Positions 43,294 to 53,033 of a stretch of DNA of 64,000 nucleotides are shown here, in pieces. The notes under the pieces were generated by a model that was not told the DNA's origin, did no database searches, and saw only the letters and a program-made list of their open reading frames with translations. Made by a program: the position numbers and the translations under genes. Positions within the stretch are counted from its first letter, which is position 1. The number at the start of each line of letters is the position of its first letter. Source of the DNA: G038396625 sp038396625 (GTDB lineage Bacteria; Bacillota; Clostridia; Peptostreptococcales; Thermotaleaceae); the NCBI GenBank assembly GCA_038396625.1, contig CP121688.1, positions 1,488,001-1,552,000 of the forward strand, given 5' to 3'.

Positions 43294-44595
43294 ATGGGTT
43301 GGCAGGAGATATATAAACAAAAACTGGTATCTGCTGAAGATGCTGTAAAACATATCCAATCAGGGAATAGAGTTGTTACGGGTCACGCCGTTAGTGAACC
43401 AGTACAGTTAGTTGATGCAATGTTAAAAAATAAAGATCAGTATGAAAATGTAGAAATTGTACACATGGTAGCTATGGGCAAAGGAGAATATACCAAACCT
43501 GAAATGGCACCACATTTTCGACATAATGCATTATTTGTGGGAGCAAGTACTAGGGAAGCTGTTCAAGCAGGAAGAGCAGATTACACGCCGTGTTTTTTTA
43601 CAGAAATTCCACGTTTGTTTAAAGAAGGATATTTGCCTGTTGATGTAGCTTTAATTCAGCTAAGTAGACCAGATGAACATGGTTATTGCAGCTTTGGATT
43701 ATCTAATGATTATACAAAACCAGCAGCTGAAAATGCGAAACTAGTGATTGCTGAAATGAATGATCAAATGCCAAGGACCATGGGAGATTCATTTATTCAT
43801 ATTTCAGAATTAGATTATATTGTTGAGACATCCTATCCTGTGATTGAATTAAAACCTCCTAAAATTGGAGAAATAGAAAAGGCCATTGGAGAACATTGTG
43901 CTTCCTTGATTGAAGATGGTTCAACGTTACAATTAGGAATTGGTGCAATTCCAGATGCAGTTTTACTATTCCTTAAAGATAAAAAAGACTTAGGGATTCA
44001 CTCAGAAATGTTTTCAGACGGAGTTGTAGAGTTGGTAGAAGCTGGTGTTATTACAAACAAAATGAAAACCTTACACAAGGGAAAAATGGTTGTAACCTTC
44101 CTAATGGGGACAAAGCGACTTTATGATTTTGTGGATAATAATCCTTCTGTAGAGTTATATCCTGTAGACTATGTAAACAATCCTTGTGTGATTATGCAAA
44201 ACTACAAAATGGTTTCTATCAATTCGTGTATCCAAATTGATTTAATGGGTCAAATTGTTTCTGAAAGTATTGGTCTAAAACAGTTTAGTGGTGTAGGTGG
44301 TCAGGTTGACTATGTACGAGGTACGAGCATGGCGAAAGATGGAAAGTCCATCATTGCGATACCTTCAACAGCATCAAAAGGAAAGGTTTCTCGTATTGTA
44401 CCATTTTTAGATGAGGGTTCAGCGGTGACAACATCACGCAATGATGTGCATTATGTGGTTACAGAATATGGTATTGCCCATTTAAGAGGCAAAACGTTAA
44501 AAGAAAGAGCAAAGGCATTAATTGAAATTGCTCATCCAGATTTTAGAGAGCAATTAACAGAAGAATGGAAAAAAAGATTTCCTTCAAAAATCTAG
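43294..44595 (+). CDS. abfT: 4-hydroxybutyrate CoA-transferase
   Basis: A 433-residue class I CoA-transferase of the Cat1/acetyl-CoA hydrolase family, moving CoA from acetyl- or butyryl-CoA to 4-hydroxybutyrate. The catalytic glutamate is in GIHSEMFSDG and falls at residue 238, matching the clostridial enzyme. GIGAIPDAV and SGVGGQVDYVRG are further family blocks. The ATG at 43294 is preferred over one at 43285 that abuts the ribosome site. With abfD it forms the core of 4-aminobutyrate/succinate-type fermentation to crotonyl-CoA. Last gene of the operon. Confidence 0.94.
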   Translation: MGWQEIYKQKLVSAEDAVKHIQSGNRVVTGHAVSEPVQLVDAMLKNKDQYENVEIVHMVAMGKGEYTKPEMAPHFRHNALFVGASTREAVQAGRADYTPCFFTEIPRLFKEGYLPVDVALIQLSRPDEHGYCSFGLSNDYTKPAAENAKLVIAEMNDQMPRTMGDSFIHISELDYIVETSYPVIELKPPKIGEIEKAIGEHCASLIEDGSTLQLGIGAIPDAVLLFLKDKKDLGIHSEMFSDGVVELVEAGVITNKMKTLHKGKMVVTFLMGTKRLYDFVDNNPSVELYPVDYVNNPCVIMQNYKMVSINSCIQIDLMGQIVSESIGLKQFSGVGGQVDYVRGTSMAKDGKSIIAIPSTASKGKVSRIVPFLDEGSAVTTSRNDVHYVVTEYGIAHLRGKTLKERAKALIEIAHPDFREQLTEEWKKRFPSKI

Positions 44596-44622
44596 ATATG
44601 TGATCACATATCTAGATTTTTT
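44588..44622 (+). terminator. Terminator of the abf operon, 32-bp perfect palindrome
   Basis: A perfect palindrome centred on TGATCA (44588-44619; arms begin AAATCTAGATATG) contains the abfT stop codon and ends in TTTTTTT. Confidence 0.85.
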
Positions 44623-44707
44623 TATAATGATTTCGTTTTTTTATAAAAGTTTTGGATAAATAAAGGGTATAATGATTTTGAGAAAGCATGAAGGTTGGGT
44701 AGTAAAT

Positions 44708-45472
44708 ATGAAAAAAAAATTTATAGATGTACCGTTCCTACCAAAGGAAGATGTTGCTACAGTGATCGTTGATGGAAGAACTTCTAGCACAATTATGAAT
44801 AATTTATACAATAAGGCTATACATATAATAAAAACTCCATTGTGCAATGATATATACGATGCAATTAAGGGGCATCCTGATCTTTTGTTACATCCAGTTA
44901 CTTCACAGGATATTGTTGTTGCACCTAATGTTTATAAACAATTGAAGGATCCTTTGGAAGCGCTTGGCTGTAATATAATAAAAGGAAGGACGGTATTAAA
45001 GAGGAACTATCCCGATAATATTGCATATAATATAGCAAGAGTTTCCAATTTTGCAATACATAATTTTAATTACACCGATCGGTGCACATTGGAATTACTC
45101 GAAAGAAAGGAAATCAAACGAATTCATGTAAAACAAGGATATTCAAAATGCTCTATATGCATCGTCAATGATCACGCAATTATTACTTCTGATAGGGGTA
45201 TTGCAAAGGCAGTAGAAAAACATGGAATAGAAGTATTAACCATAGCTCCGGGATACATAGATTTACCTGGGTTGGATTATGGTTTTATTGGTGGTACTTC
45301 AGGTCTGATTGGTAAAAATAAATTAGCATTTTCTGGATACTTGGAGCATCATAGTGACTATGCTGAAATTTTATATTTTTTAAAAAGACATAATGTAGCA
45401 GAAATTTTTTTATCCAAAGATAAACCGATGGATATAGGTTCCATTATACCTCTTTTAGAAATGGTATATTAA
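44708..45472 (+). CDS. DUF6873 family protein
   Basis: A 254-residue protein of a Clostridia family without known function, with the look of the GME (guanidino-modifying-enzyme-like) fold: repeated beta-strand plus helix units such as GIEVLTIAPGYIDLPGLDYGFIGG and the terminal DIGSIIPLLEMVY. The ATG at 44708 gives the shorter form; an in-frame ATG at 44672 would add 12 residues, and neither has a strong ribosome site. A cysteine group (YSKCSIC) lies in the middle. It sits just upstream of the ytxC gene. Confidence 0.75.
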   Translation: MKKKFIDVPFLPKEDVATVIVDGRTSSTIMNNLYNKAIHIIKTPLCNDIYDAIKGHPDLLLHPVTSQDIVVAPNVYKQLKDPLEALGCNIIKGRTVLKRNYPDNIAYNIARVSNFAIHNFNYTDRCTLELLERKEIKRIHVKQGYSKCSICIVNDHAIITSDRGIAKAVEKHGIEVLTIAPGYIDLPGLDYGFIGGTSGLIGKNKLAFSGYLEHHSDYAEILYFLKRHNVAEIFLSKDKPMDIGSIIPLLEMVY

Positions 45473-45552
45473 GAAATAAATGTAATCGTGTATTTTGAAT
45501 ATCACTTCTTGTTACACATATACTACTAATACAGTAGAAAGGAGTGAAGATG

Positions 45553-46464
45553 ATGCACCTGATTTCCGTAGTACTTAAAGAGTGTTCAGAATATATTTAC
45601 GATAGATTAAATAAAGAAATAGACTTTTTTAGAAAAGAAGGAATTTGTATAGAAAGAAAATGTTTTAAGCAAGGAAAAGGAATTTGTGTGGAATATCATG
45701 TGAATGAAAGTGATTTAAAAAATTATACATGCAAAGACTTTGAAAACTTAGTCAATCATTATATGGCAAATGCATTATCAGATATCATTATAAATGAACT
45801 GGAAGAAAAAATTGTGAATAAGATGATATCAAATCATTATTATTATTTTATGCCAAAAGAAAGACAATTAATCTTAAAACATCTAAAAAGCATACAAGAA
45901 AAGGAAGCTTATCAGTACAAAGAAGGCGTCTATTATGCCATCAATAGAAAGGCCAAAATGCTACATGCTATTTTGGAATATCTAAGAGAAAACAAGACAA
46001 TTCATCTAGAAGGATTTATTCAATTTAGATTAAAAAATTATTGGGAAGAATTAGAAAATAATATAGATAAAGCTGTTGAAGATTTTTTGATGGAAAAAGA
46101 GTACAATGAATTTATAAGACTGCTAAGATATTTTGTGGATATTCAAGAGGCAAAAATTGACGTAGTAAATGTACTTATGAATGATGAAGGAAAATATCAT
46201 TTATATGACAGAATGCATAGAATGCTGAATAATGAATACCTAGAAGATATTGCCTACGAAATGGCAGACAAGGACATTAGTTATGATGATTTGCTAATTA
46301 GTTCATTAATTACATTAGCACCTAAAAAGATTGTCATCCATTTTTCGTGCAATATAAAGAAAAGGGAAATTATTGACACGATTAAAAATGTATTTGCAGA
46401 TAGAGTATATATGTGTAATGGTTGCGAATTTTGTTTACCTGCTAAAAACGTAAAACAAGAGTAG
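45553..46464 (+). CDS. ytxC: Sporulation-associated protein YtxC
   Basis: A 303-residue protein with the YtxC pattern: a Lys/Glu-rich helical middle (KAKMLHAILEYLRENKTIHLEGFIQFRLKNYWEEL region) and a C-terminal beta/Cys end (VYMCNGCEFCLP). The family is found in endospore formers; its biochemical role is not known. The ATG at 45553 is selected because AAAGGAG is 8 nt upstream; an in-frame GTG at 45544 overlaps the site. Terminator directly after. Confidence 0.82.
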   Translation: MHLISVVLKECSEYIYDRLNKEIDFFRKEGICIERKCFKQGKGICVEYHVNESDLKNYTCKDFENLVNHYMANALSDIIINELEEKIVNKMISNHYYYFMPKERQLILKHLKSIQEKEAYQYKEGVYYAINRKAKMLHAILEYLRENKTIHLEGFIQFRLKNYWEELENNIDKAVEDFLMEKEYNEFIRLLRYFVDIQEAKIDVVNVLMNDEGKYHLYDRMHRMLNNEYLEDIAYEMADKDISYDDLLISSLITLAPKKIVIHFSCNIKKREIIDTIKNVFADRVYMCNGCEFCLPAKNVKQE

Positions 46465-46483
46465 AGAAATTCTCTACTCTTTT
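46457..46483 (+). terminator. Terminator of ytxC
   Basis: A 12-bp perfect stem AAGAGTAGAGAA/TTCTCTACTCTT with a one-base centre is followed by TTT; it overlaps the stop codon. Confidence 0.75.
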
Positions 46484-46632
46484 AATGATTTGTAATATTG
46501 TTTTGAGGGTTTAAGTATGCTATACTGTAAAACGGTAAATATAAAATCATCACCAAATTGTTGAATAAAAAACCATATAAGTCTAGATATATGTCTATTT
46601 TACAAAAGATAAATGTGTAGAGGTGAGGGATA

Positions 46633-47235
46633 TTGTTTTGGATAAAGTTATTGATTTTAGCTACAGTGGGAACAATCATTGGTTGGATTACAAATGTTCT
46701 AGCAATCAAATTTATATTTAGACCGTTAGAGCCTATAAATATTCCCGTTTTTGGTGTGAAAATACAAGGACTCATTCCTAAGCGAAAAGCTGAAATAGCT
46801 AAAAGCGTGGGTGAAATTGTGGAGGGTGAGCTCGTGTCAATGGAAGAGATCATCGACAAGATGATTGAAGGTGAGAATAAGAGTGAAATGATTTTTGCCA
46901 TTAAAACAAAAATTAAAGGGATCGTGGAACAAAAGTTGCCTCAAATTATGCCAAGTGCTATTAAAATGATGATTTTAGATTATATTGAACAAGTGATTGA
47001 TAGTGAAGGTGAAAATGCTATTATAGAATTAACAGAGAAGATGGTACATAAGGCTACGAGTAAAATAAAAATTTCTGAAATCATTGAAGATAAAATCAAT
47101 AATTTTGAATTGGCTAAATTAGAGGAAATTATCATTGCTATTGCAAAAAAAGAATTAAAGCATATTGAAATTTTAGGTGGAATCATTGGGTGTGTTATTG
47201 GTTTATTACAAGGATTTATCCTATATTTTGATTAG
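46633..47235 (+). CDS. DUF445 family membrane protein, short form
   Basis: A 200-residue protein starting at TTG after GAGGTGAGGG. The N-terminal membrane segment (ILATVGTIIGWITNVLAIKF) with the following IFRPLEPINIPVFGVKIQGLIPKRKAEIAKSVGEIV block is the DUF445/YheB signature. A long helical middle and a second membrane segment at the C-terminus (IIGCVIGLLQGFILYF) complete it. Full-length relatives are about 380-400 residues, but here both membrane ends are kept and the central helical repeats are shorter. Function unknown. Confidence 0.82.
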   Translation: MFWIKLLILATVGTIIGWITNVLAIKFIFRPLEPINIPVFGVKIQGLIPKRKAEIAKSVGEIVEGELVSMEEIIDKMIEGENKSEMIFAIKTKIKGIVEQKLPQIMPSAIKMMILDYIEQVIDSEGENAIIELTEKMVHKATSKIKISEIIEDKINNFELAKLEEIIIAIAKKELKHIEILGGIIGCVIGLLQGFILYFD

Positions 47236-47414
47236 AAATAAAATAAGCCATGAAGTTTTTGATTTAAGCATACTGATTTTATGTATAAAAAAACAAAACT
47301 TGAGCAAAATTATTGACAAATATTAAAAATATTTTTATAATGAAAAAAAGCTTTTAATAATGAAGGGAAACTAATAAACTTTTTCTGATAGATATACGAA
47401 AATATATTACAATA

Positions 47415-47662
47415 ATGATGAAAAGCTATGAAAAGGAAAAGTACTATAGACCCAATCAATAGAGAAGGAATGCCATAGGCTGAAAGCGTTCTTGGATATG
47501 ACTATAGGAAAAACTACCTTGGAGCTATGTCTGAGTAACTAGAAAGTGAAAAGATAATCGGTTCGACAACGTTACTGTCGAAAAGTGGATTTTATCAATT
47601 TGGGTGGAACCGCGGGAGAAGTCTCTCGTCCCTTAGCTTGTGCTAGGAGATGAGAGTTTTTT
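47415..47662 (+). promoter_or_regulatory. T-box leader of thrS with terminator
   Basis: The conserved T-box sequence GGGTGGAACCGCGGG lies at 47602-47616, preceded by stem I elements. A probable specifier ACC (Thr) lies at 47516-47518, just before GGAGC. The terminator pairs CTCTC...TAGC with GCTAGGAGATGAGAG and ends in TTTTTTA at 47657-47663. Uncharged tRNA-Thr should switch on the gene. Confidence 0.93.
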
Positions 47663-47713
47663 ATTTATAAAAAAGCTATGAATATGATTGAATATTTTCA
47701 AGGAGGTATTACA

Positions 47714-49627
47714 ATGGAACATATAAAAGTTACTTTGAAGGATGGCTCTATCAAAGAAATGCCAAAAGGAGCCACTGTATTAGAGTTAGCCAAGGAGATT
47801 AGTGGTAGATTAGCGAAGGAAGCTGTAGCAGGTGAGGTGAATGACAAGGTAGTAGACCTTAATTACCTACTTCATGAAGATGCAGAGGTAAATATTTTAA
47901 AGTTCGATGATGAAGAAGGACAAGATGTGTTTAGGCATACAAGTTCGCATATGCTGGCACAAGCAGTAAAAAGATTATTTCCAGGAACAAAGCTAGCCAT
48001 AGGGCCTGCTATTGAAAATGGATTTTATTATGATTTCGATTCTGAACATAGATTTACTGAAAGTGATTTAGAAAAAATTCAAAAAGAAATGGATAAAATT
48101 GCAAAGGAAGACTTAGGACTAGAAAGATTTGAATTGCCTAGAGATGAAGCAATAAAATATATGGAAGAAAGAAATGAAAACTATAAAGTTGAATTAATTA
48201 AAGATTTACCCGAAGATGCTATTATTTCTTTTTACAAGCAAGGGGATTTTGTGGATTTATGTGCAGGGCCCCACTTACCATCCACAAAAGCTGTAAAGGC
48301 TATAAAACTATTAAGTCTTGCAGGTGCATACTGGCGTGGAGATGAAAAAAATCCTATGCTTCAAAGAATTTATGGAACATCTTTTCCAAAGCAAAAGCTA
48401 TTGGAGGAATATATTCATAGACTTGAAGAAGCGAAGAAAAGAGATCATAGAAGGTTGGGAAAAGAATTAGATTTATTTAGCCTGCATGAAGAAGGGCCAG
48501 GATTTCCGATATTCCATCCTAAGGGAATGGTGATTCGAAATATACTAGAAGATTTTTGGAGAAAAGAGCATACAAAAAGAGGATATGACGAAGTTAAAAC
48601 GCCGATTATTTTAAATGAGCAATTGTGGCATACTTCTGGTCATTGGGATCATTATAAAGAAAATATGTATTTTACAAGCATTGATCAAATGGATTATGCA
48701 GTAAAACCTATGAACTGCCCTGGAGGAATGTTGGTATACAAAACAAAAATGCACAGCTACCGAGATTTTCCAATAAGAATGGCTGAATTAGGATTAGTGC
48801 ATAGACATGAATTATCAGGTGCATTACATGGATTGATGAGAGTTAGAGCTTTTACGCAAGATGATGCCCATATTTTTATGCTACCTCATCAAATCAAAGA
48901 TGAAATTAAAGGGGTCATTGAGTTTACCGATTATTTATATAGTATTTTTGGGTTTAAATATCATATGGAATTATCCACAAGACCAGAAAATTCTATGGGA
49001 TCTGATGAAGATTGGGAGATGGCAACGAACGCTTTAAAAGAGGCATTAGAGGAAAAAGGTTTAGATTATAAACTAAACGAAGGAGACGGTGCTTTTTATG
49101 GACCGAAAATAGATTTCCATTTAGAGGATTGCATCGGAAGAACATGGCAGTGTGGTACGATTCAATTAGATTTCCAAATGCCTCAAAGATTTGATCTAAC
49201 ATATATCGGAAGTGATAGTGAAAAGCATCGACCTGTAATGGTGCATAGAACTATTTTTGGAAGTATTGAAAGATTTATAGGTATACTCATCGAACATTTT
49301 GCAGGTAAATTCCCGGTGTGGATTTCCCCAGTTCAAGTGAAGATACTACCAATTGCCGACAAATATAAGGATTATGCACTGAAGGTTGCTGCAATGATGA
49401 AGGAAAAAGACATAAGAGTGGAGTTAGATGATAGAAATGAAAAAATTGGTTATAAAATACGGGAAGCACAGTTAGAAAAAATTCCTTATATGGTCATTGT
49501 AGGAGAAAAAGAAATGGAAGGCAATACAATATCTGTTCGTGCTAGAGACCATGGAGAATTAGGAAGCCAAGATATATCAAGCTTTATTGAAAAAATTGAA
49601 GAAGAAGTAAGCAATAAAAGTTTATAA
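47714..49627 (+). CDS. thrS: Threonyl-tRNA synthetase
   Basis: A 637-residue class II synthetase. The TGS domain spans about 1-62, the editing domain with HTSSHMLAQAV and the FVDLCAGPH motif lies within 70-215, the catalytic core from about 245 to 535 carries MNCPGGMLVY and the motif 2 region GLMRVRAFTQDDAHIF, and an anticodon-binding domain follows. The ATG at 47714 follows AAGGAGG; an upstream in-frame ATG lacks a site. Controlled by the T-box leader. Confidence 0.97.
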   Translation: MEHIKVTLKDGSIKEMPKGATVLELAKEISGRLAKEAVAGEVNDKVVDLNYLLHEDAEVNILKFDDEEGQDVFRHTSSHMLAQAVKRLFPGTKLAIGPAIENGFYYDFDSEHRFTESDLEKIQKEMDKIAKEDLGLERFELPRDEAIKYMEERNENYKVELIKDLPEDAIISFYKQGDFVDLCAGPHLPSTKAVKAIKLLSLAGAYWRGDEKNPMLQRIYGTSFPKQKLLEEYIHRLEEAKKRDHRRLGKELDLFSLHEEGPGFPIFHPKGMVIRNILEDFWRKEHTKRGYDEVKTPIILNEQLWHTSGHWDHYKENMYFTSIDQMDYAVKPMNCPGGMLVYKTKMHSYRDFPIRMAELGLVHRHELSGALHGLMRVRAFTQDDAHIFMLPHQIKDEIKGVIEFTDYLYSIFGFKYHMELSTRPENSMGSDEDWEMATNALKEALEEKGLDYKLNEGDGAFYGPKIDFHLEDCIGRTWQCGTIQLDFQMPQRFDLTYIGSDSEKHRPVMVHRTIFGSIERFIGILIEHFAGKFPVWISPVQVKILPIADKYKDYALKVAAMMKEKDIRVELDDRNEKIGYKIREAQLEKIPYMVIVGEKEMEGNTISVRARDHGELGSQDISSFIEKIEEEVSNKSL

Positions 49628-49640
49628 AGAGTAATATAAA

Positions 49641-49670
49641 AAGAGTGGTTTCTAGAAGCCACTCTTTTTA
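49641..49670. terminator. Bidirectional terminator
   Basis: AAGAGTGGTTT pairs with AAGCCACTCTT around CTAG with one G-T pair and is flanked by A and T runs. It lies between thrS and the convergent ftsH-like gene. Confidence 0.8.
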
Positions 49671-51236
49671 TATTACTGTACCATATGAGGATTCGATGTT
49701 TGCTGTTTTAATGATATTTTCTAATTCCTCACCTGTAAGTGTTTCCTTTTCATAAAGTTCTTCTGCTACGGTGGTAAGCAAGTTTCTATGATCTTGTAGA
49801 TGCTTTAAAGAATCTTTATAGCATTCGTCTATAATTTGTTTAATTTCTACATCGATCATTCCATAACAATTCTTTACAACAGAAGCATCAAAAACCCTGT
49901 TACCTAAGCTGCTCATACCATATTCACAAACCATTTCATAGGCAATAGTGTTGGCCTTTTTTAAATCATCACGAGCACCTGTAGAAATTTCTCCGAAAAC
50001 AATTTGTTCTGCAGCTCTACCGCCTAATAAGACTTTGATTTTATTTTTTAATTCTTCTGTTGTAATTAAATAGCGATCTTCTTCAGGGGTGTACATCACA
50101 TAACCCAAAGCCTCTCCCCGTGGAACAATGGATATCTTTGATATAAAATCTGTATTTAAGAATTTGCCCACTAAAGCATGACCTGCTTCATGATAGGATA
50201 CAGATTTTTTTTCTTTGGTTGAGATGACTGCATTTTTTCTTTGTAACCCTGCTACTACCTTTTCGATGGCTAAATGAAACTCTTCAATGCCAATCGTAGT
50301 TTTGTTTTTTCTTACTGCAAGAATAGCAGCTTCATTGGCGATATTAGAAAGGTGTGCTCCTGACATACCATGGGTTCTTTTAGCAAGCTTCTTAATATCT
50401 ACCGTTGCATCAATAGGTTTATTTTTCACATGTACCTGTAGGATTTCTTCTCTTGCACGAACATCAGGATTACCGATAAACATATGCCGATCAAATCTGC
50501 CAGGTCTTAAGAGTGCCTCGTCTAACAGATCTAGACGATTAGTGGCACCAATGACAATCACTGTTTGATCTGTATTAAATCCATCCATTTCAATAAGAAG
50601 CTGATTTAAAGTTTGGTCTTTTTCATTGTTACTCTCAGTAGTTCTCTTGGCACCAATGGCATCAATTTCATCAATAAAAACGACACTGGGGGCTTCTTTT
50701 TTTGCCTTTTCAAAAAGGGTACGTACCCTTTTTGCACCGACGCCAACATACTTTTCAACAAACTCCGACCCACTGGCAGGAAAAAATCCTGAATCTGTTT
50801 CTCCAGCAAGGGCTTGTGCTAGTAAAGTTTTACCTGTTCCAGGAGGACCATAAAATAGTATACCTTTAGGAACTTTTGCACCCATTTTATGATATTTTTC
50901 AGGGTTTTTGATAAAGTCAATGATTTCTACTAATTCTTCTTTTACTTCATCAAGCCCTGCTACATCATCAAAACGAGTAGCTGGTTTATTCGACTTGTTG
51001 TTTTGCTTATCTTCTTTTTCCTTTTTATCGCTTTTTATATGCACAGGCTCTAATTGAGGTGATTTATCTAATTTCATATAGTAAATGAATAAAATGGAAC
51101 ACGTTGAAATGAAAAACAATTTATTTACACTACTAATACCTGTAAAGTGTAGATTACCACTATAGGATCCAAGAATTGCAATCATTGTAATAATTAAACT
51201 ACAGCAGAGTAAAGAGAAAACTATTTTCTTCTTCAC
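49668..51236 (-). CDS. FtsH-family AAA+ membrane protease with tiny external loop
   Basis: A 522-residue ATP-dependent zinc protease. Two membrane segments (about 4-24 and 37-54) are separated by only about 12 residues, instead of the roughly 70-80-residue external domain of standard FtsH (about 600-650 residues). A Lys/Glu-rich linker follows. The AAA+ domain has GPPGTGKT (about 130), FIDEIDAIG and the second-region-of-homology arginines in RPGRFDR; the protease has HEAGH at 349-353. All catalytic residues are kept, so it should be active. It is probably a paralogue of a full-length FtsH elsewhere. The ribosome site is GAAGGTGATG, near the ATG. Confidence 0.9.
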   Translation of the reverse strand: MKKKIVFSLLCCSLIITMIAILGSYSGNLHFTGISSVNKLFFISTCSILFIYYMKLDKSPQLEPVHIKSDKKEKEDKQNNKSNKPATRFDDVAGLDEVKEELVEIIDFIKNPEKYHKMGAKVPKGILFYGPPGTGKTLLAQALAGETDSGFFPASGSEFVEKYVGVGAKRVRTLFEKAKKEAPSVVFIDEIDAIGAKRTTESNNEKDQTLNQLLIEMDGFNTDQTVIVIGATNRLDLLDEALLRPGRFDRHMFIGNPDVRAREEILQVHVKNKPIDATVDIKKLAKRTHGMSGAHLSNIANEAAILAVRKNKTTIGIEEFHLAIEKVVAGLQRKNAVISTKEKKSVSYHEAGHALVGKFLNTDFISKISIVPRGEALGYVMYTPEEDRYLITTEELKNKIKVLLGGRAAEQIVFGEISTGARDDLKKANTIAYEMVCEYGMSSLGNRVFDASVVKNCYGMIDVEIKQIIDECYKDSLKHLQDHRNLLTTVAEELYEKETLTGEELENIIKTANIESSYGTVI

Positions 51237-51829
51237 GATAGTACATCACCTTCTTTCTTCATTTATACATGATTAGTTTACCCAATGTAAAAGAAAAAAT
51301 AAGAAAAGATCTTAAATAGAATTGTGAATTTCTTTCATTTATTTTCCATAAAAGTGGATTTGACTTTACATATAAAACAGCAATATATAATTATTAACAA
51401 TAACAAAATACATGATTTTTTATTTTTTAAAAAAATGCAATGAGGTATTTAATGCGATAGAATATGAAAATCAAAAAATTCATAAAATAAAAATAATTAT
51501 GGAAAATTAAAAGGATTTTTAGTAAATTTGGCGAATGCTATATTAAACAATTGTAAAATAATTCTAAAAGTGGAATTTTACATATAAAAATTTGATAATT
51601 ATGTCAGTAGACATGGCAGCTATGAAATGCATGGTAATATCCATATTGTACTTTTTGAATATATTTCTATTGAAAAGAAAAGAATTTCATAAAAAATATG
51701 GAATGAAAATGGACATCAATGGCATAGAAATAAATTAGGCATTTGAATTTTATGGAAAAGAAAGTGTGCGTTGTATAACACTGGGAAACCTTTTCCTTAA
51801 AAGAATAAAAAATTATGGGGGGAATTTAA
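51237..51829 (+). other. 593-bp AT-rich intergenic region with a direct repeat
   Basis: No convincing gene or riboswitch is visible. The pair TAAAAGTGGA and TTACATATAAAA recurs at 51349-51377 (7-bp spacer) and 51565-51589 (3-bp spacer). This may be an operator pair or duplicated promoter of the downstream ABC operon. No -24/-12 element was found. Confidence 0.4.
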
Positions 51830-53017
51830 ATGCTAAAAAGAGTTTTGACGATTTTTTTAGTTCTAACAATGCTATTGAGTTTAGCAGCTTGTGGCGCCAA
51901 GACGGAATCTGAAGAGCTAGCACCTGAAGAAACAGCAGCTGAACCTGCAGCAGAGCAAACTGCTGAAGAAAGTTGGAAAATAGGAATTATGACGGGCACA
52001 GTATCTCAAAATGAGGAAGAATACAGAGCAGCAGAAAGAGTTCAAGCCAAATATGGTAAAGACAAAGTGTTGCTACAAACTTATCCTGATCAATTTATGA
52101 AAGAACAAGAAACAGTGGTAGCTAATGTGATGAGTATGGCCTCTGACCCAGATGTAAAAGCGATCGTGATCGTTCAAGGAATACCAGGAACTTCTGCAGC
52201 GATAGATAAGGTAAAAGAAATGAGAGATGATGTCTTATTTGTAGTGGGTACTGCTGGTGAGGACCCAGGAATGATCTCATCTAAAGCAGATGTTGTATTC
52301 CAAATGGATGAACTAGGCATGGGGAAAGCTGTGATTGAGCAAGCGAAAAAGCAAGGTGCTACAAAGTTTGTACACTATTCATTCCCAAGACATATGTCTT
52401 ATGCATTGCTAGCTGCAAGAAGAGATTTGTTTAGAGAAAACTGTGAAAGACTAGGGTTAGAATTTATTGAAGCAACTGCTCCTGATCCAACTGGAGATGC
52501 GGGTACAGCTGGTGCGCAGCAATTTATTCTAGAAGATGTTCCTAGAAAAGTTGCAGAATTAGGAAAGGATACAGCGTTCTTTGCTACTAACTGTTCAATG
52601 CAGGAACCACTTATTAAATCAGTATTGCAAGAAGGCGCAATATTCCCACAGCAATGTTGTCCATCTCCTTATCATGGATATCCAGGAGCGTTGGGGATTG
52701 AAATTCCTGAAGATAAAAAAGGAGATGTTGACTTTGTTGTAGAGGAAATTACAGCGAAAATTGCCGAAGGTGGCGGTACAGGCAAATTTTCTACATGGCC
52801 AGTGCCTATGAATATGATGTTTGTTGAAGCTGGAGCAGAGTATGCAAAAGCCTATATTGAAGGAAATACTAGCGGAAGCCTTGATGTTGATAAAGTTGGA
52901 GAAGTTTTTGAAGTATATGCTGGTGCCAAAATGAATATCGAAGCATATACAGATGAAGAAACTGGAAAAACATATGATAACTACTTAATGATTCTATCTG
53001 ATTTTATCGATTTTTAA
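51830..53017 (+). CDS. DUF3798 substrate-binding lipoprotein
   Basis: A 395-residue lipoprotein. The signal peptide ends with the lipobox LAAC (about 18-21), followed by a Glu/Ala-rich linker and a periplasmic-binding-like domain. That domain opens with WKIGIMTGTVSQNEEEYRAAE and contains GTAGEDPGM and FVHYSFPRHM, the DUF3798 pattern. The ligand is unknown. The two-domain ATPase and two permeases downstream make it the binding component of an importer of the nucleoside/simple-sugar class. GGGGGGAA precedes the ATG. A hairpin after the gene may let the lipoprotein be made in excess. Confidence 0.85.
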   Translation: MLKRVLTIFLVLTMLLSLAACGAKTESEELAPEETAAEPAAEQTAEESWKIGIMTGTVSQNEEEYRAAERVQAKYGKDKVLLQTYPDQFMKEQETVVANVMSMASDPDVKAIVIVQGIPGTSAAIDKVKEMRDDVLFVVGTAGEDPGMISSKADVVFQMDELGMGKAVIEQAKKQGATKFVHYSFPRHMSYALLAARRDLFRENCERLGLEFIEATAPDPTGDAGTAGAQQFILEDVPRKVAELGKDTAFFATNCSMQEPLIKSVLQEGAIFPQQCCPSPYHGYPGALGIEIPEDKKGDVDFVVEEITAKIAEGGGTGKFSTWPVPMNMMFVEAGAEYAKAYIEGNTSGSLDVDKVGEVFEVYAGAKMNIEAYTDEETGKTYDNYLMILSDFIDF

Positions 53018-53033
53018 TGAATATTACATAAAG

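Noticed and set aside
51601..51738. 41-45-residue frame with a hydrophobic start in the gap before the DUF3798 operon
   Set aside because: No ribosome site before either ATG and AT-rich composition; kept only as a remark.
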